Translations under genes and position numbers: made by a program
Shown here: positions 32,596 through 41,307 of the stretch, in pieces
Layout: the number at the start of each line of letters is the position of its first letter
How positions within the stretch are numbered: the first letter of the stretch is position 1
The notes under the pieces: model-generated
Told to the model about the DNA's origin: nothing
Database searches by the model: none
What the model saw: only the letters and a program-made list of their open reading frames with translations
Source of the DNA: Myxococcota bacterium
GTDB lineage: Bacteria; Myxococcota_A; UBA796
DNA: 64,000 bases
Direction of reading: 5' to 3'
Assembly (NCBI GenBank): GCA_029251165.1
Contig: JAQXDW010000143.1
Coordinates: 1 to 64,000 of the forward strand

Positions 32596-33218
32596 GCCGT
32601 CACCGCTGCGATGAGGGCGAGGATCGCGGCATGGCGCTCGGCGGGATCGACAGACCGGACCGCAGCAGCGGCGGCGAGGACAGCGTCGCTCTCGGTGTCG
32701 TGGCCCCAGGGCGCAGTGGGGACGGCGGTGTCCGGCTGCTGGGCCGGGTCGTGGATGGCTGCCAGCGGATCGAGGACGGCGGTGTAGCTGACCTGCAGGG
32801 TCCCGTCGGTCTGGGGGAGGGCCAGCGGGGCGACCCGGAGCCGGAACAGCACCCCGGAGAGGTCTGCGGCATCGGGGCTGTGGAGTGCTGCGACGTGTGC
32901 GACCTGCTGGGTGCCGTCCTCGGCGGTCTGGAGCGTGGGTGACAGGGAGAGCAGCAGCTCAACGTGGGGCATCGGCTGGCCCGAGATCAGCGGCGCAGCC
33001 GGCTCCACGGTGGCCTGTGACGGTGGACGCTGGACCCCCCGGGCCTCCCAAGTCAGCAGGCGCAGGGCATCGGTCCCGCCGGCTCGAATGCGGTGCGCTT
33101 CTTCGTCGGTGAGGGTGTAGCCGGACAGCGCGGTGTCTGGATCGCTGGCGAGGAGGTCTCGGAATGCCGCGTCGTTGGCGAGCCGAGACAGCAGCCGGCT
33201 GACGTCTGCTGGTGGCAC
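32592..33218 (-). CDS. Borosin-binding-domain-like protein, candidate split borosin precursor
   Basis: 208 residues with a GTG start, GGAGG five bases upstream. The first ~55 residues (SRLLSRLANDAAFRDLLA, then TLTDEEAHRIRAGG and DALRLL) read like the helical, LigA-like leader domain of split borosin precursors such as SonA. The pattern is F-x2-L-x2-D, then Gly/Leu-Thr-x-x-E/Q, then G-D/T-x2-x-L. After it comes a Pro-rich stretch and beta-like segments (residues ~75-150). The C-terminus is the hydrophobic ERHAAILALIAAVTA. Known borosin precursors are often shorter. Whether this tail or another part is methylated is unknown. It is coupled to the downstream methyltransferase by a 4-bp overlap. 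Confidence 0.65.
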   Translation of the reverse strand: MPPADVSRLLSRLANDAAFRDLLASDPDTALSGYTLTDEEAHRIRAGGTDALRLLTWEARGVQRPPSQATVEPAAPLISGQPMPHVELLLSLSPTLQTAEDGTQQVAHVAALHSPDAADLSGVLFRLRVAPLALPQTDGTLQVSYTAVLDPLAAIHDPAQQPDTAVPTAPWGHDTESDAVLAAAAAVRSVDPAERHAAILALIAAVTA

Positions 33219-33309
33219 AGCATCCTCCGTGTTGAGGGCAGGTTTTAACCGGTAGTGCGTCGGACCGGGTGCGCCGTGATATCCTTACCTGAAGCCTCTG
33301 GAGGATCGG

Positions 33310-33696
33310 ATGCCCGCTGCCGCTCGCAAGACCGACATGATGAAGCAGGACGCACCACACTGCCACGCACCGATTCATCCTCCGGCACCCGTCCCGACGC
33401 CGACGCCCCACCCCGGCCTTCCGCTGATGATCAACACCGCCACGGTGCCCACGGTCAAGATCGGCAAGATGGATGCGGCGGTGGTCACCAGCCAGTCGCT
33501 TCCCTGCATGCTGCCGGGCTGTGTTCCTGGTGGGCCTGGCATGATCGCCAAGGGGTCTGGCACGGTGATGACCATGAAGCTGCCCGCCGCCCGGATGAAC
33601 GACATGACGGTCCACGCCTCCTGCGTTGCTCCGATTCCCGGTCCCGTTGGGAAGATCCTGCCGCCCTGCTGCCCGACGGTCATGATCGGGGGCTGA
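33310..33696 (+). CDS. PAAR-domain protein
   Basis: 128 residues, GGAGG eight bases before the ATG. It has the repetitive Gly/Pro/Met/His-rich PAAR pattern: a HxP/HCHAP start, TVPTVKIGKMDAAV, LPCMLPGCVPGGPGMIAKGS, RMNDMTVHASC and KILPPCCPTVMIGG. PAAR proteins form a metal-bound conical tip on VgrG spikes of type VI secretion or related contractile systems. No VgrG, sheath or baseplate gene is visible here, so it may be an orphan tip. It is divergent from the borosin-like pair with 91 bases between the starts. Confidence 0.8.
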   Translation: MPAAARKTDMMKQDAPHCHAPIHPPAPVPTPTPHPGLPLMINTATVPTVKIGKMDAAVVTSQSLPCMLPGCVPGGPGMIAKGSGTVMTMKLPAARMNDMTVHASCVAPIPGPVGKILPPCCPTVMIGG

Positions 33697-33739
33697 CATG
33701 ATCGGGGGCTGACATGATTGGAGGCTGAGCGCCTCTGCG

Positions 33740-35497
33740 TCACGCCTCCGTCAGGGTGAACCGCCGCAGCTCCTTCTCGGACGCTCGTGCTGCCTCCCAG
33801 TCCTCGCCGCGGGGATCCTCTCGCAGCCAGTGGGCCATCTCGTCAGCCTCCCAGGTGTACGGTGCGTCGTCCATGCAGACCGCACCATCGGCGATGGCCT
33901 GGGTCAGTCGTCCCAGCGGGATGTCGTGGAGGTCTCGGGAGAGCGCCTCAAACCTGCCCTGTCGCTGGGGGTTGATGAACCGGTAGCGGTATCGGGCTGC
34001 CCAGGCGACGTGGTACCAAGACGGACGCAGCGCCACCACGTCCAGATCGAGTCGCTCTGCCATCCGCGTGAGCAGCTCGCCGGCCTCTCGGGCCATGCCG
34101 AGACCGGGGGCATCCTGTCCGGGCAGGGCGGGGCGGTTCTTGGTGAATCCCGCGATCGGGTGGCGGAGGTTGAGCCAGTGGACGAACAGCACCGGGCCAG
34201 CCTCTGGTGCCTGCTCCAGTGAGCGCCGCTCCAGCACACACTCCACCAGCAGGTGGGTCTCGTCGCGCGCGTAGCCGGTCAGCTTCAGCCGCTCGCCGCT
34301 CGCTGCGCGGTCCAGCGTGACCTGGAGGTGGCTGTAGCCGAGCCGCTGGACCGGATCGAGCATGCCGAACCGGTGCAGCGCCAGCTCGACGCCCTGCGCG
34401 GTGTAGAAGCCCAGAAGCTTCTGGGTGGTGTCTCCGCCGGGCACCCGGAGCACCTCGAGCAGGTCCGCTTCGGTCAGCCACGGCTCCTGGCCGAGCTCTT
34501 CGTCGCCGAGCTGGGAGGAGAGCCGCGCAAACCGGGTGTGCATCGGATCGACTCGGGGGATGGTTGCCCGGCTCTGGAGCGCCACTGCCAGCGCGGTTCC
34601 GGCCAGTGGACGCCAGGAACCCGGTCCGTAGCTGCCGCCAGGAAGCCACACGGATGCCCGACCCGAGAGGACCGCTGAGACCCTGAGGTCCCGCAGCCGG
34701 AGCCCGGACTCGGTGACCGCCAGGGGGCCCAGCGCGTCGTGCTCCCACGGATCACCTCCGGCGATTACAACGGTCAGATCTGAGCGGGGCATCCGCGACA
34801 GCAGCGCGTCCAGCGCGGAGAGGTAGGCTGTGTCGGTTGTGCCTTCTGGGAGGACCGTCTCGTCGACATGAGCGGGCAGTGCCCCCCAGTCGGCGCCAGA
34901 CAGCGAGCCCAGCCAGACGTCCGACTCTGCCAGGCAGTCCGCGGTGCCGTCGGGAGGATGGACGTCGAGATCGAGGACTGAGACGGAACCGGTGAAGCCC
35001 TCGCTCCGAAGGGTGGCGATGGCCACAGCGATGTCGTTGACGGCGCAGAAGCCACCCGCCCGACGGCGTCCGGCATGGTGAAAGCCGCCGAGGAGGTTGA
35101 GGGTCGGTCCTTGCCGCTCGACCGCCGCTCTCGCTGCTGCCAGGGTCGCCCCGCAGGCCAGCCGCACGGTGTGGAGGACCTCGTCGACTGGCAGCGCATG
35201 CGCCTGGACCGAGAAGATCCGGGAGAGCACAGCAGGGTCGGTGAGCGTCTCTAAGAACGGCTCAGGGTGAATCCGAGCGAGGTCAGACCACGAGATCGGG
35301 TGGGGGGTGCGGAGATCTTCGCGGTGGATGACGCGGGCATCACGGAGGTACCACAGCGCCAGATCCGCTCGCCTGGGCTCGACCTCGGTGCGCGCGGCGA
35401 GCGCGGTGAGGGGGATGCGGAAGTCCGGGTGGTGCCAGGTCGGAAGCCCTCCCCGGACCCATCGGCGGAGTGCATTGAGGGTATGACTCAGGGGCAT
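33740..35497 (-). CDS. Histone-deacetylase-family protein with C-terminal extension
   Basis: 585 residues. The N-terminal ~320 form a zinc-dependent HDAC/acetylpolyamine amidohydrolase fold. It shows LLGGFHHAGRRRAGGFCAVNDIA (catalytic His pair), VLDLDVHPPDGTADCL (Asp and His zinc ligands; the usual second HG is PP), GGDPWEHDALG (third ligand Asp) and a WLPGGSYG tyrosine loop. Catalytic residues appear complete. The remaining ~260 residues (LVECVLERRSLEQ, HWLNLRHPIAGF, PSWYHVAWAARYRYRF and so on) are not part of known HDACs and could be a separate domain. The substrate may be an acetylated lysine or polyamine; unproven. Confidence 0.82.
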   Translation of the reverse strand: MPLSHTLNALRRWVRGGLPTWHHPDFRIPLTALAARTEVEPRRADLALWYLRDARVIHREDLRTPHPISWSDLARIHPEPFLETLTDPAVLSRIFSVQAHALPVDEVLHTVRLACGATLAAARAAVERQGPTLNLLGGFHHAGRRRAGGFCAVNDIAVAIATLRSEGFTGSVSVLDLDVHPPDGTADCLAESDVWLGSLSGADWGALPAHVDETVLPEGTTDTAYLSALDALLSRMPRSDLTVVIAGGDPWEHDALGPLAVTESGLRLRDLRVSAVLSGRASVWLPGGSYGPGSWRPLAGTALAVALQSRATIPRVDPMHTRFARLSSQLGDEELGQEPWLTEADLLEVLRVPGGDTTQKLLGFYTAQGVELALHRFGMLDPVQRLGYSHLQVTLDRAASGERLKLTGYARDETHLLVECVLERRSLEQAPEAGPVLFVHWLNLRHPIAGFTKNRPALPGQDAPGLGMAREAGELLTRMAERLDLDVVALRPSWYHVAWAARYRYRFINPQRQGRFEALSRDLHDIPLGRLTQAIADGAVCMDDAPYTWEADEMAHWLREDPRGEDWEAARASEKELRRFTLTEA

Positions 35498-35622
35498 GGA
35501 TGACCGTAGCAGGATCTGGACGGCAGCAGGACCGTGCGGAAGCGGCGGCCGCTACCGATGGTGCTCGCAGAGGCTGGGGAGCCTCACGGCGCTGCTCTGC
35601 TTGTGTGCTGAGACGAGCGCAG

Positions 35623-37215
35623 CTATTCCGGCAGCTCTTCACCGTTTGGGAGGAGCCTCGGTGAGGGCCTGACGCCAGCCCGCATGCTTTGATAGCGAGA
35701 ACACTGATGGTGGGCCCCATCCGTTGGCTCGCAGTAGATGACCTTGTAGATGTTGAGCATTCGATCAGACTGGAATTTTGGAAACATGGGGCAGCGGTTG
35801 ATGTTCGGGCAGGGCTCTGCATGCTCTACAGGCTGCAAGTGGTTGGACACCAGCGCCCTGGTGAGCATGGCGTAGTTGATCGGCTTGGTGAGCAGACGGT
35901 CGGCGTGCGCGGTGCAGAACGCACGGGCTTCTTCTGACGAGGGGCCTCCGCTCATGAACAGAAAGCGGGAGCACTTCTCTGACTTGTGCTGCATGACCTC
36001 CTGATACAACGCCATCCCGGTCATGGAGGGCATCATCAGATCGCTGAGGATCATGTCGTAGTCGGAGTCCTTGATTAATTTCAGGGCCCTTCGAGGCGAG
36101 TCTTCTGTGGTGATGTCGAGGCCGAGCGGGGCCAGCATGCGCATCACGCTCCGCAAGACTGAGGGCTGATCATCAACAATAAGGATCCGCAGGCCGTGGA
36201 TGATGCTGAGGTCCACAGAAGAATCAGTCGTCGCGAAGAGCTGCTTTGCAAGTGGGATGATGACACGGACTGTGGTTCCCTGCTGGAGCGTGGAGGACAG
36301 CGTCATGGTTCCGCTCATGTCCTCCACCAGCTTGCGACAGACCGACAAGCCCAGGCCGGTGCCCTCTCCTGCAGGCTTGGTCGTGAAGAACGGATCGAAG
36401 ATGCGGTCGAGGAGCTCGGAGCGGATGCCGCTGCCGTTGTCACGCACCTCGATGATGGCCGAGCCTGACGCCTCGACACAGTGCACCTCGATGCGTGGAT
36501 CGAGCATGCCCTGGACGGCATGGGCGGCGTTCGTGAGCAGGTTGATCAAGACCTGCACAAGGAGCGAGATGTTGATCCGGATGGGGCGGCTCGACATTAC
36601 GTGATGGGTGAGCGACACCGAGCTGTTCAGGGCCGGACTGGCCATGCGAAGAGCAGCCTGGACGGCATCGATCGGGAGGACAAGAGACGTCTCTGTTGCT
36701 GGACGCCGAAGGCCACCAAGCTCTGCCACGACGCGCCTGATGTGCTCTGCGCCTTCCTCGATCTCCTCATGCAGCATCGTGAGCTCGCTGAGGAGGGCCT
36801 GCATCTCTGGATGTCTTTGCTGGAGTGCTTGAAGCCGCGGAAGGATGTCTGTGCAGATGTATTCGTTGTTGGAGATGACATAGGTCAGCGGATTGTTGAT
36901 CTCGTGCCCCACGCTCATGGCCATCGTGCCCATCTGTGCGAGGTGGTTGGCCCGCTGCAATTTGAGCTGGACGGCGTCCGACTCTATCGTCGCACGGAGG
37001 GTCAATGAGCCAACGCTCTTGGGCTGCGCTCGAAGCCAGGCATCCAGGTCGGCCACGGCATACAAGATCACGTCGTCTTCGATTCGTGTCCGGACCGTCT
37101 CTGACTGGACGGCAGCCGCAAGCACGTCCGCGTGGATCCCAAAGCGATGCACGAGCAGATCTGCTTCGATCCAGAAGCCCTCATGTTGTCTGGACTGTGA
37201 CATCTGTACATCCAA
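35623..37215 (-). CDS. Hybrid histidine kinase with receiver and cysteine-rich tail
   Basis: 530 residues. The N-terminal 65 (EADLLVHRFGIHADVLAAAVQ, then VADLDAWLRAQ) resemble a MerR/excisionase-like HTH rather than a usual sensor. The kinase core has the H-box SVGHEINNPLTYV (His104), N-box LLTNAAHAV, DNGSGI, FDPFFTTK and GTGLGLSV. A receiver follows (LRILIVDDQPSVL; phospho-acceptor in DMILSDLMMPSMTG). The C-terminus has a Cys motif, CPNINRCPMF...YCEP...CSRY, which may bind iron-sulphur or zinc. No membrane segments, so it is a cytoplasmic sensor. A TATAAT -10 element lies upstream at 37246-37251. Confidence 0.85.
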   Translation of the reverse strand: MDVQMSQSRQHEGFWIEADLLVHRFGIHADVLAAAVQSETVRTRIEDDVILYAVADLDAWLRAQPKSVGSLTLRATIESDAVQLKLQRANHLAQMGTMAMSVGHEINNPLTYVISNNEYICTDILPRLQALQQRHPEMQALLSELTMLHEEIEEGAEHIRRVVAELGGLRRPATETSLVLPIDAVQAALRMASPALNSSVSLTHHVMSSRPIRINISLLVQVLINLLTNAAHAVQGMLDPRIEVHCVEASGSAIIEVRDNGSGIRSELLDRIFDPFFTTKPAGEGTGLGLSVCRKLVEDMSGTMTLSSTLQQGTTVRVIIPLAKQLFATTDSSVDLSIIHGLRILIVDDQPSVLRSVMRMLAPLGLDITTEDSPRRALKLIKDSDYDMILSDLMMPSMTGMALYQEVMQHKSEKCSRFLFMSGGPSSEEARAFCTAHADRLLTKPINYAMLTRALVSNHLQPVEHAEPCPNINRCPMFPKFQSDRMLNIYKVIYCEPTDGAHHQCSRYQSMRAGVRPSPRLLPNGEELPE

Positions 37216-37700
37216 TGAATCTTAATCTCTGACCCAATGAGTCTCATTATAGACTACTACGATACCGTAATACTCTGTGACTGAAGACTCGGTGTACTGT
37301 CGTTTTGTCACGCAACTGGTTCACATCAGTACCATGAACTTCTCGACCATCAGAACGGTGTGTCTGTTCACAGCATGTGCCGGACGCTGACTTGGTTGTT
37401 CGTGGCTTTGATCGTTTGATAGCGCGGCAGTCGGTTCTAAGGACGCGTGGTCTTGCTGTGAGTCTCGCCGCGGGCTGGCTCGCCTCAGTATGGCTGGTTG
37501 TTCTTGTTGACTTGCAGTTCGGTAGTCGGACTAAGGCGTCTTCTAATGAAGGCTCGGGGCCTTCATTGCAGCGAGTCCTGTCAGCCACCAACTCTCGGCG
37601 CTGTGGGGATACTCACCCGGTGACCTCTCTGCTGGTATCCAGAGTCTCTTCAGGCGACCTCGGGCTTGGTCTGCAGTGTCTGCCCTTGCTATCTGCATGC
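37216..37700. other. 485-bp divergent region between hybrid kinase and CotH genes
   Basis: GC content is visibly lower than average, especially at 37216-37400. On the minus strand, TATAAT (37251-37246) is a perfect -10 box about 24 bases before the kinase start, within the inverted repeat AGTCT-N6-AGACT (37240-37255). The remainder (37400-37700) is open on the plus strand in the CotH frame, but its translation looks unlike a protein. Alternatively the CotH gene could start further upstream. Confidence 0.5.
37246..37251 (-). promoter_or_regulatory. Consensus -10 box of the hybrid kinase gene
   Basis: TATAAT on the minus strand, placed 31 bases upstream of the kinase ATG, in the arms of AGTCT-CATTAT-AGACT. 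No good -35 hexamer is found 16-18 bases upstream, so an activator or extended context may be needed. Confidence 0.5.
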
Positions 37701-40079
37701 ATGCTGCTTCTTCTTTCCTGCACAGCTGACGTGACTTCATACCCGTCGGCTGAGACTGGGGACTCGTCGGGAAGCACTGAGCCTTCAGCTGAGCCTTCAG
37801 CGGATCCCGCAATTGAGTCTATTGAAGGAGAAGAAGAGCCACATCCTCTCTTCCGAGAGGACATGGTGCATGAGCTGAGCCTGACCCTCTCTGAGGCGTC
37901 CTGGGCATCGCTCGAGGGCGACGGTGGGACCTATGTGACTGCCACCCTCGATGACCTGAGTACGTCCTTGCAGGTCGCGGTTCGCATCAAGGGGTGGACC
38001 TCCGCTCAGCCCATCACTGGAAAGCCAAGCCTGAAGATTGACCTTGATCGGGTCGTCGACGGGCAGCGCTACCACGGCCTGGAGGCCTTCGACCTGCACG
38101 CTGAGCTGACGGACGCTGCGGCCCTCTCAGAGTGGGCAGCCTATCGATTGTTCCGCGATCAGGGGCTGCCAGCCTCTCGGACCGGCTGGGCGCACCTGAC
38201 GATCAACGGCCTGGACTATGGCTTCTACACGGTGGTGGAGAAGAAGGATGATCAGCTCATCAAGGCCTGGTGGTCGGACCACACCGGCAGCCTCTATGAG
38301 TCCTCCTCGGAGAGCTGGCCCTGTGATCTCGACGATCCGACCTGTGGCTGCTTTGAGCTTGATGAGGAGGGGAGCAGCGATGATCGGACGGATCTGGAGA
38401 CGCTGTGTCTGGCGGCGACCGAGTCCGACGACACCTTGTGGCTGGAGACGGTCTCGGCGCTGGTTCCATGGGAGGCGTTCACCGGCTTCGCCGCCACGGA
38501 GATTCTGATCGGTGCTCACGATCACTATGCAGGGTTCTCTGGTAATTTTTACCTGTACCACGAGCCCTCTGCTGGCGAGTGGAGCTTCATCCCGTCGTCG
38601 ATGAACAACCAGTTTGGCTCCAGTCGAACGGCTGCGCCGACCTGCGTGGCCGAGGACTACACGCTCTCCGACTACCAGTATGGGCTGCTGGCCGACCGCT
38701 GCTGGGGCGATGAGGCGTGCAGCGTGCTGCTCCATGATGCACTCCGAGACGCGGCAGCACACCTCGAGGACAGCACATTGCACGAGGACATCGTGGCTGT
38801 CGAGGCGCTGATCGCGCCATACGTGGCTGCGGATCCGCGCAGTCCGTGGACCGAGGAGCAGTTTGAGGGTCAGGTGGACTGCATCCAGGCGTGGCTGCAC
38901 GCGCGCCCTGTGGCCCTGCGCGCAGCGCTTCCGGAGGACTGCCTCGGGGAAGGCGAGGACCTCTTCCTCAGCGGCGTCGGTACCCTAAGCACCAACCAGC
39001 GCTGTGATCGGGAGACCCCAGAAGCCCCCGTCTACGGTGTGGCGTCCATCCGTGGCGACACCGTCACGCTCCGCGAGCCTCCGGTCGGGCTCTCGGCTGG
39101 CGATGAGGTCCTGATGGTGGTGATGCAGGCGCCCGGCGGTGAGGGCGTCGGTGGCTTCTCGCTGGGAACGATCGACAGCGTTGTGGCGGATGGCCTCGTG
39201 CTGACCGCCCCCCCTCAAGCCCTTCAGGAGGGGCAGCAGGTCACGGTGCAGCGGGTGCCGACTTTTGGCGACGTCGTGGTTGGCTCCGGCAGCATGCTGA
39301 CCACTGGAGCCTGGGATGGTGAGACCGGCGGCGTCCTGGCCTTTCGCGCCGAGGGCACGGTGCGGGTGGAGGCGGGCGGTCAGATCGGAATGAGCGGGCG
39401 GGGATATCGGGGGGGCGCGACCGGGCCCAGCTTCAACACCGACGGCTACCAGGGAGAGAGCCTGGCGGGGCTGGGCGGCGGCGGCGACGTATGCTGCGGC
39501 TACAACATGGCCAGCGGCTGGTGGGAGGCCAACCTCGGCGGCGGCGGTGCGCTGATCAGCGGCGCCGGCGGCGCGCATGCTGGAGGCGCCACAGCGGGTG
39601 ATAGCTGGGATGGCACCGCGCCAGCCCCAGAGCCCGGGGGTGTTCAGGGCACGCCCAGCCTGACGCCGCCCCTGATGGGCTCAGGGGGCGGCGGCGTCGC
39701 CCAGATCTACGACAGCTACGGCCCCGGTGGGGCTGGCGGTGGGGTGGTCCTCATCTGGGCCGAGGCGATTGTGCTGGAGGGCAGCGAGGGCATCGTGGCG
39801 CAGGGAGAGACGGCGACCGCCTGGACCCGTGGGAGCTGGACCTACGGCGCGGGCGGGGGGGCTGGTGGAAGCATCTGGCTGTCCGCCGACACCCTCTCGC
39901 TGTCGGCGGACGCCCTCAGTGCCACCGGGGGAGCTGGGCAGGCGGCCGTCGAGCGGGCGGGCGGGGACGGGGGTGATGGCCGCATTCGTGTGGACTGCGA
40001 CACCCTCGACGGAGAGAGCTGTGCGTCTGCGGAGTGGGCGGGTCTGTCGCATCCAGCGGTCGGCTGGATCGGCCCCTGA
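37701..40079 (+). CDS. CotH-family lipoprotein with Gly-rich C-terminal domain
   Basis: The ATG at 37701 gives 792 residues starting MLLLLSC, so only six residues before the lipobox Cys; earlier starts in the same frame are possible. Residues about 45-430 match the CotH kinase family (RIKGWTSAQPITGKPSLKIDLDRV, WAYRLF-like AAYRLFRDQGLPASRTGWAHLTINGLDYGFYTVVE, GSLYES, NFYLYHEP). The C-terminal ~330 residues form Gly-rich repeats (GGGGAL, GGVVLIWAEAIVLEG, GAGGGAGGSIWLSADTL) resembling adhesin/right-handed helix segments. Probably a cell-surface protein. It shares only the CotH core with the protein at 1074. Confidence 0.82.
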   Translation: MLLLLSCTADVTSYPSAETGDSSGSTEPSAEPSADPAIESIEGEEEPHPLFREDMVHELSLTLSEASWASLEGDGGTYVTATLDDLSTSLQVAVRIKGWTSAQPITGKPSLKIDLDRVVDGQRYHGLEAFDLHAELTDAAALSEWAAYRLFRDQGLPASRTGWAHLTINGLDYGFYTVVEKKDDQLIKAWWSDHTGSLYESSSESWPCDLDDPTCGCFELDEEGSSDDRTDLETLCLAATESDDTLWLETVSALVPWEAFTGFAATEILIGAHDHYAGFSGNFYLYHEPSAGEWSFIPSSMNNQFGSSRTAAPTCVAEDYTLSDYQYGLLADRCWGDEACSVLLHDALRDAAAHLEDSTLHEDIVAVEALIAPYVAADPRSPWTEEQFEGQVDCIQAWLHARPVALRAALPEDCLGEGEDLFLSGVGTLSTNQRCDRETPEAPVYGVASIRGDTVTLREPPVGLSAGDEVLMVVMQAPGGEGVGGFSLGTIDSVVADGLVLTAPPQALQEGQQVTVQRVPTFGDVVVGSGSMLTTGAWDGETGGVLAFRAEGTVRVEAGGQIGMSGRGYRGGATGPSFNTDGYQGESLAGLGGGGDVCCGYNMASGWWEANLGGGGALISGAGGAHAGGATAGDSWDGTAPAPEPGGVQGTPSLTPPLMGSGGGGVAQIYDSYGPGGAGGGVVLIWAEAIVLEGSEGIVAQGETATAWTRGSWTYGAGGGAGGSIWLSADTLSLSADALSATGGAGQAAVERAGGDGGDGRIRVDCDTLDGESCASAEWAGLSHPAVGWIGP

Positions 40080-40172
40080 GCGGGCTGCGTCCGCACAGTC
40101 CTTGCGGGTCGCCAGTGTTGTCTGTGGGGTCTCTGGGGCGCGCCCGGTTATCCAGGCGAACCGGGGGACACC

Positions 40173-41279
40173 ATGCCGCAGACCTTCACCGAGCTCGACG
40201 GGCTCACCATCACCGAGACCATCTCCGCTGCGATGTCCGCCGAGGGCATCACCGCGCCGACGCCGGTCCAGCAGGAATCCATCGGCGCCATCCTCGCCGG
40301 AAAGCACGTCCTGATGCACTCCGGCACCGGCACCGGCAAGACCCTCGCCTACGTCCTGCCGCTCCTCCAGCGCCTCCGAGAGCAGCCGGGGCGGGCGGTG
40401 ATCTTTGCGCCGGGGGCAGAGCTGGTGATGCAGACCATGCGGGTCATCGAGGCGTACCGGGATCCAGACCTGACGGTCGCCGCGGCGATCGCCACCACCA
40501 GCCACCGCCGGCAGAAGCAGCGGATCGTCCGCAGCACCCGGCTCATTGTGGGCACTCCTGATCGACTCCTTGAGCTGTTCGCCGCTGGCAAGCTGAAGAA
40601 GGTGACCATCGTCGTCCTCGATGAGCTGGAGCCGATTCTCTCTTCTCGGGGTGCCGACTACCTCGCGGAGGTGCTCTCTCGTCCCGATCCGAAGCGGCAG
40701 TTCATCGTCGCCTCTGCGACCCTCGGCCGACGGACGCAGCAATTCCTCGACCGGTTCATGGCCGACCGGGTCACCGCGCAGCCGGCCAGCGGGCCGCTCA
40801 AGAGCGCGATTCGTCACATCGTGGTTCCCCTCCCACCGAGCCGGGGCAAGGAGATCGCGCTGGCTTCGTTTGTCGAGAACAACCGATGTCGGCAGGCCAT
40901 TGTGTTTGCTGTGGATCCCCGACACCACCGGCACCTCTACCGCTACCTCTCCGAGCGCGGTGTCTCCATCGATACGGTCAGCCGAGAGCGGACCAAGGCT
41001 CAGCGTCGTCGGGCGCTGGATGCATTTCGCGACGGGAAGCTCCGGGTGCTGCTGACCACAGACGGAGCGGCCCGTGGGCTCGACATCCCCGATGTGCCGT
41101 GGGTGATTCACTACGACCTGCCGCGCACGCCGCAGGAATATATTCACCGCGCAGGCCGGACTGGTCGGGCAGGCAAAGAGGGTTCCTCAGTGGTTCTTGC
41201 CGATCGGTCGATGCAGAGCACCCTCCGTCGTCTGGAGCGGTCTCTTGACCTTCGCTTTGACGTCGCAAAGAAGACGTGA
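40173..41279 (+). CDS. DEAD-box-like RNA helicase (DELE variant), compact
   Basis: 368 residues, both helicase lobes but no extra C-terminal domain. The Q-motif region (FTELDGLTITETISAAMSAEGITAPTPVQQESI), motif I SGTGTGKT, motif Ib TPDRLLEL, motif II VLDELEPIL, motif III SAT, and lobe 2 with motif V (TTDGAARGLDIPDV) and VI (HRAGRTGRAG) are present. Motif II reads D-E-L-E instead of D-E-A-D. The first two acidic residues that contact Mg2+/ATP are kept. A likely role is RNA unwinding or remodelling in the cytoplasm. The glutaredoxin-like gene follows 28 bases downstream. Confidence 0.88.
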   Translation: MPQTFTELDGLTITETISAAMSAEGITAPTPVQQESIGAILAGKHVLMHSGTGTGKTLAYVLPLLQRLREQPGRAVIFAPGAELVMQTMRVIEAYRDPDLTVAAAIATTSHRRQKQRIVRSTRLIVGTPDRLLELFAAGKLKKVTIVVLDELEPILSSRGADYLAEVLSRPDPKRQFIVASATLGRRTQQFLDRFMADRVTAQPASGPLKSAIRHIVVPLPPSRGKEIALASFVENNRCRQAIVFAVDPRHHRHLYRYLSERGVSIDTVSRERTKAQRRRALDAFRDGKLRVLLTTDGAARGLDIPDVPWVIHYDLPRTPQEYIHRAGRTGRAGKEGSSVVLADRSMQSTLRRLERSLDLRFDVAKKT

Positions 41280-41307
41280 GCCCCTCACGCTTCATGGAGT
41301 CGGAGAC

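Noticed and set aside
33310..33696. Type VI secretion locus
   Set aside because: Only a single PAAR gene is present; no VgrG, sheath, baseplate or ATPase gene in the window.
37377..37700. N-terminal extension of the second CotH protein
   Set aside because: The translated extension is not protein-like, and the MLLLLSC start at 37701 gives a lipobox as in neighbouring lipoproteins.
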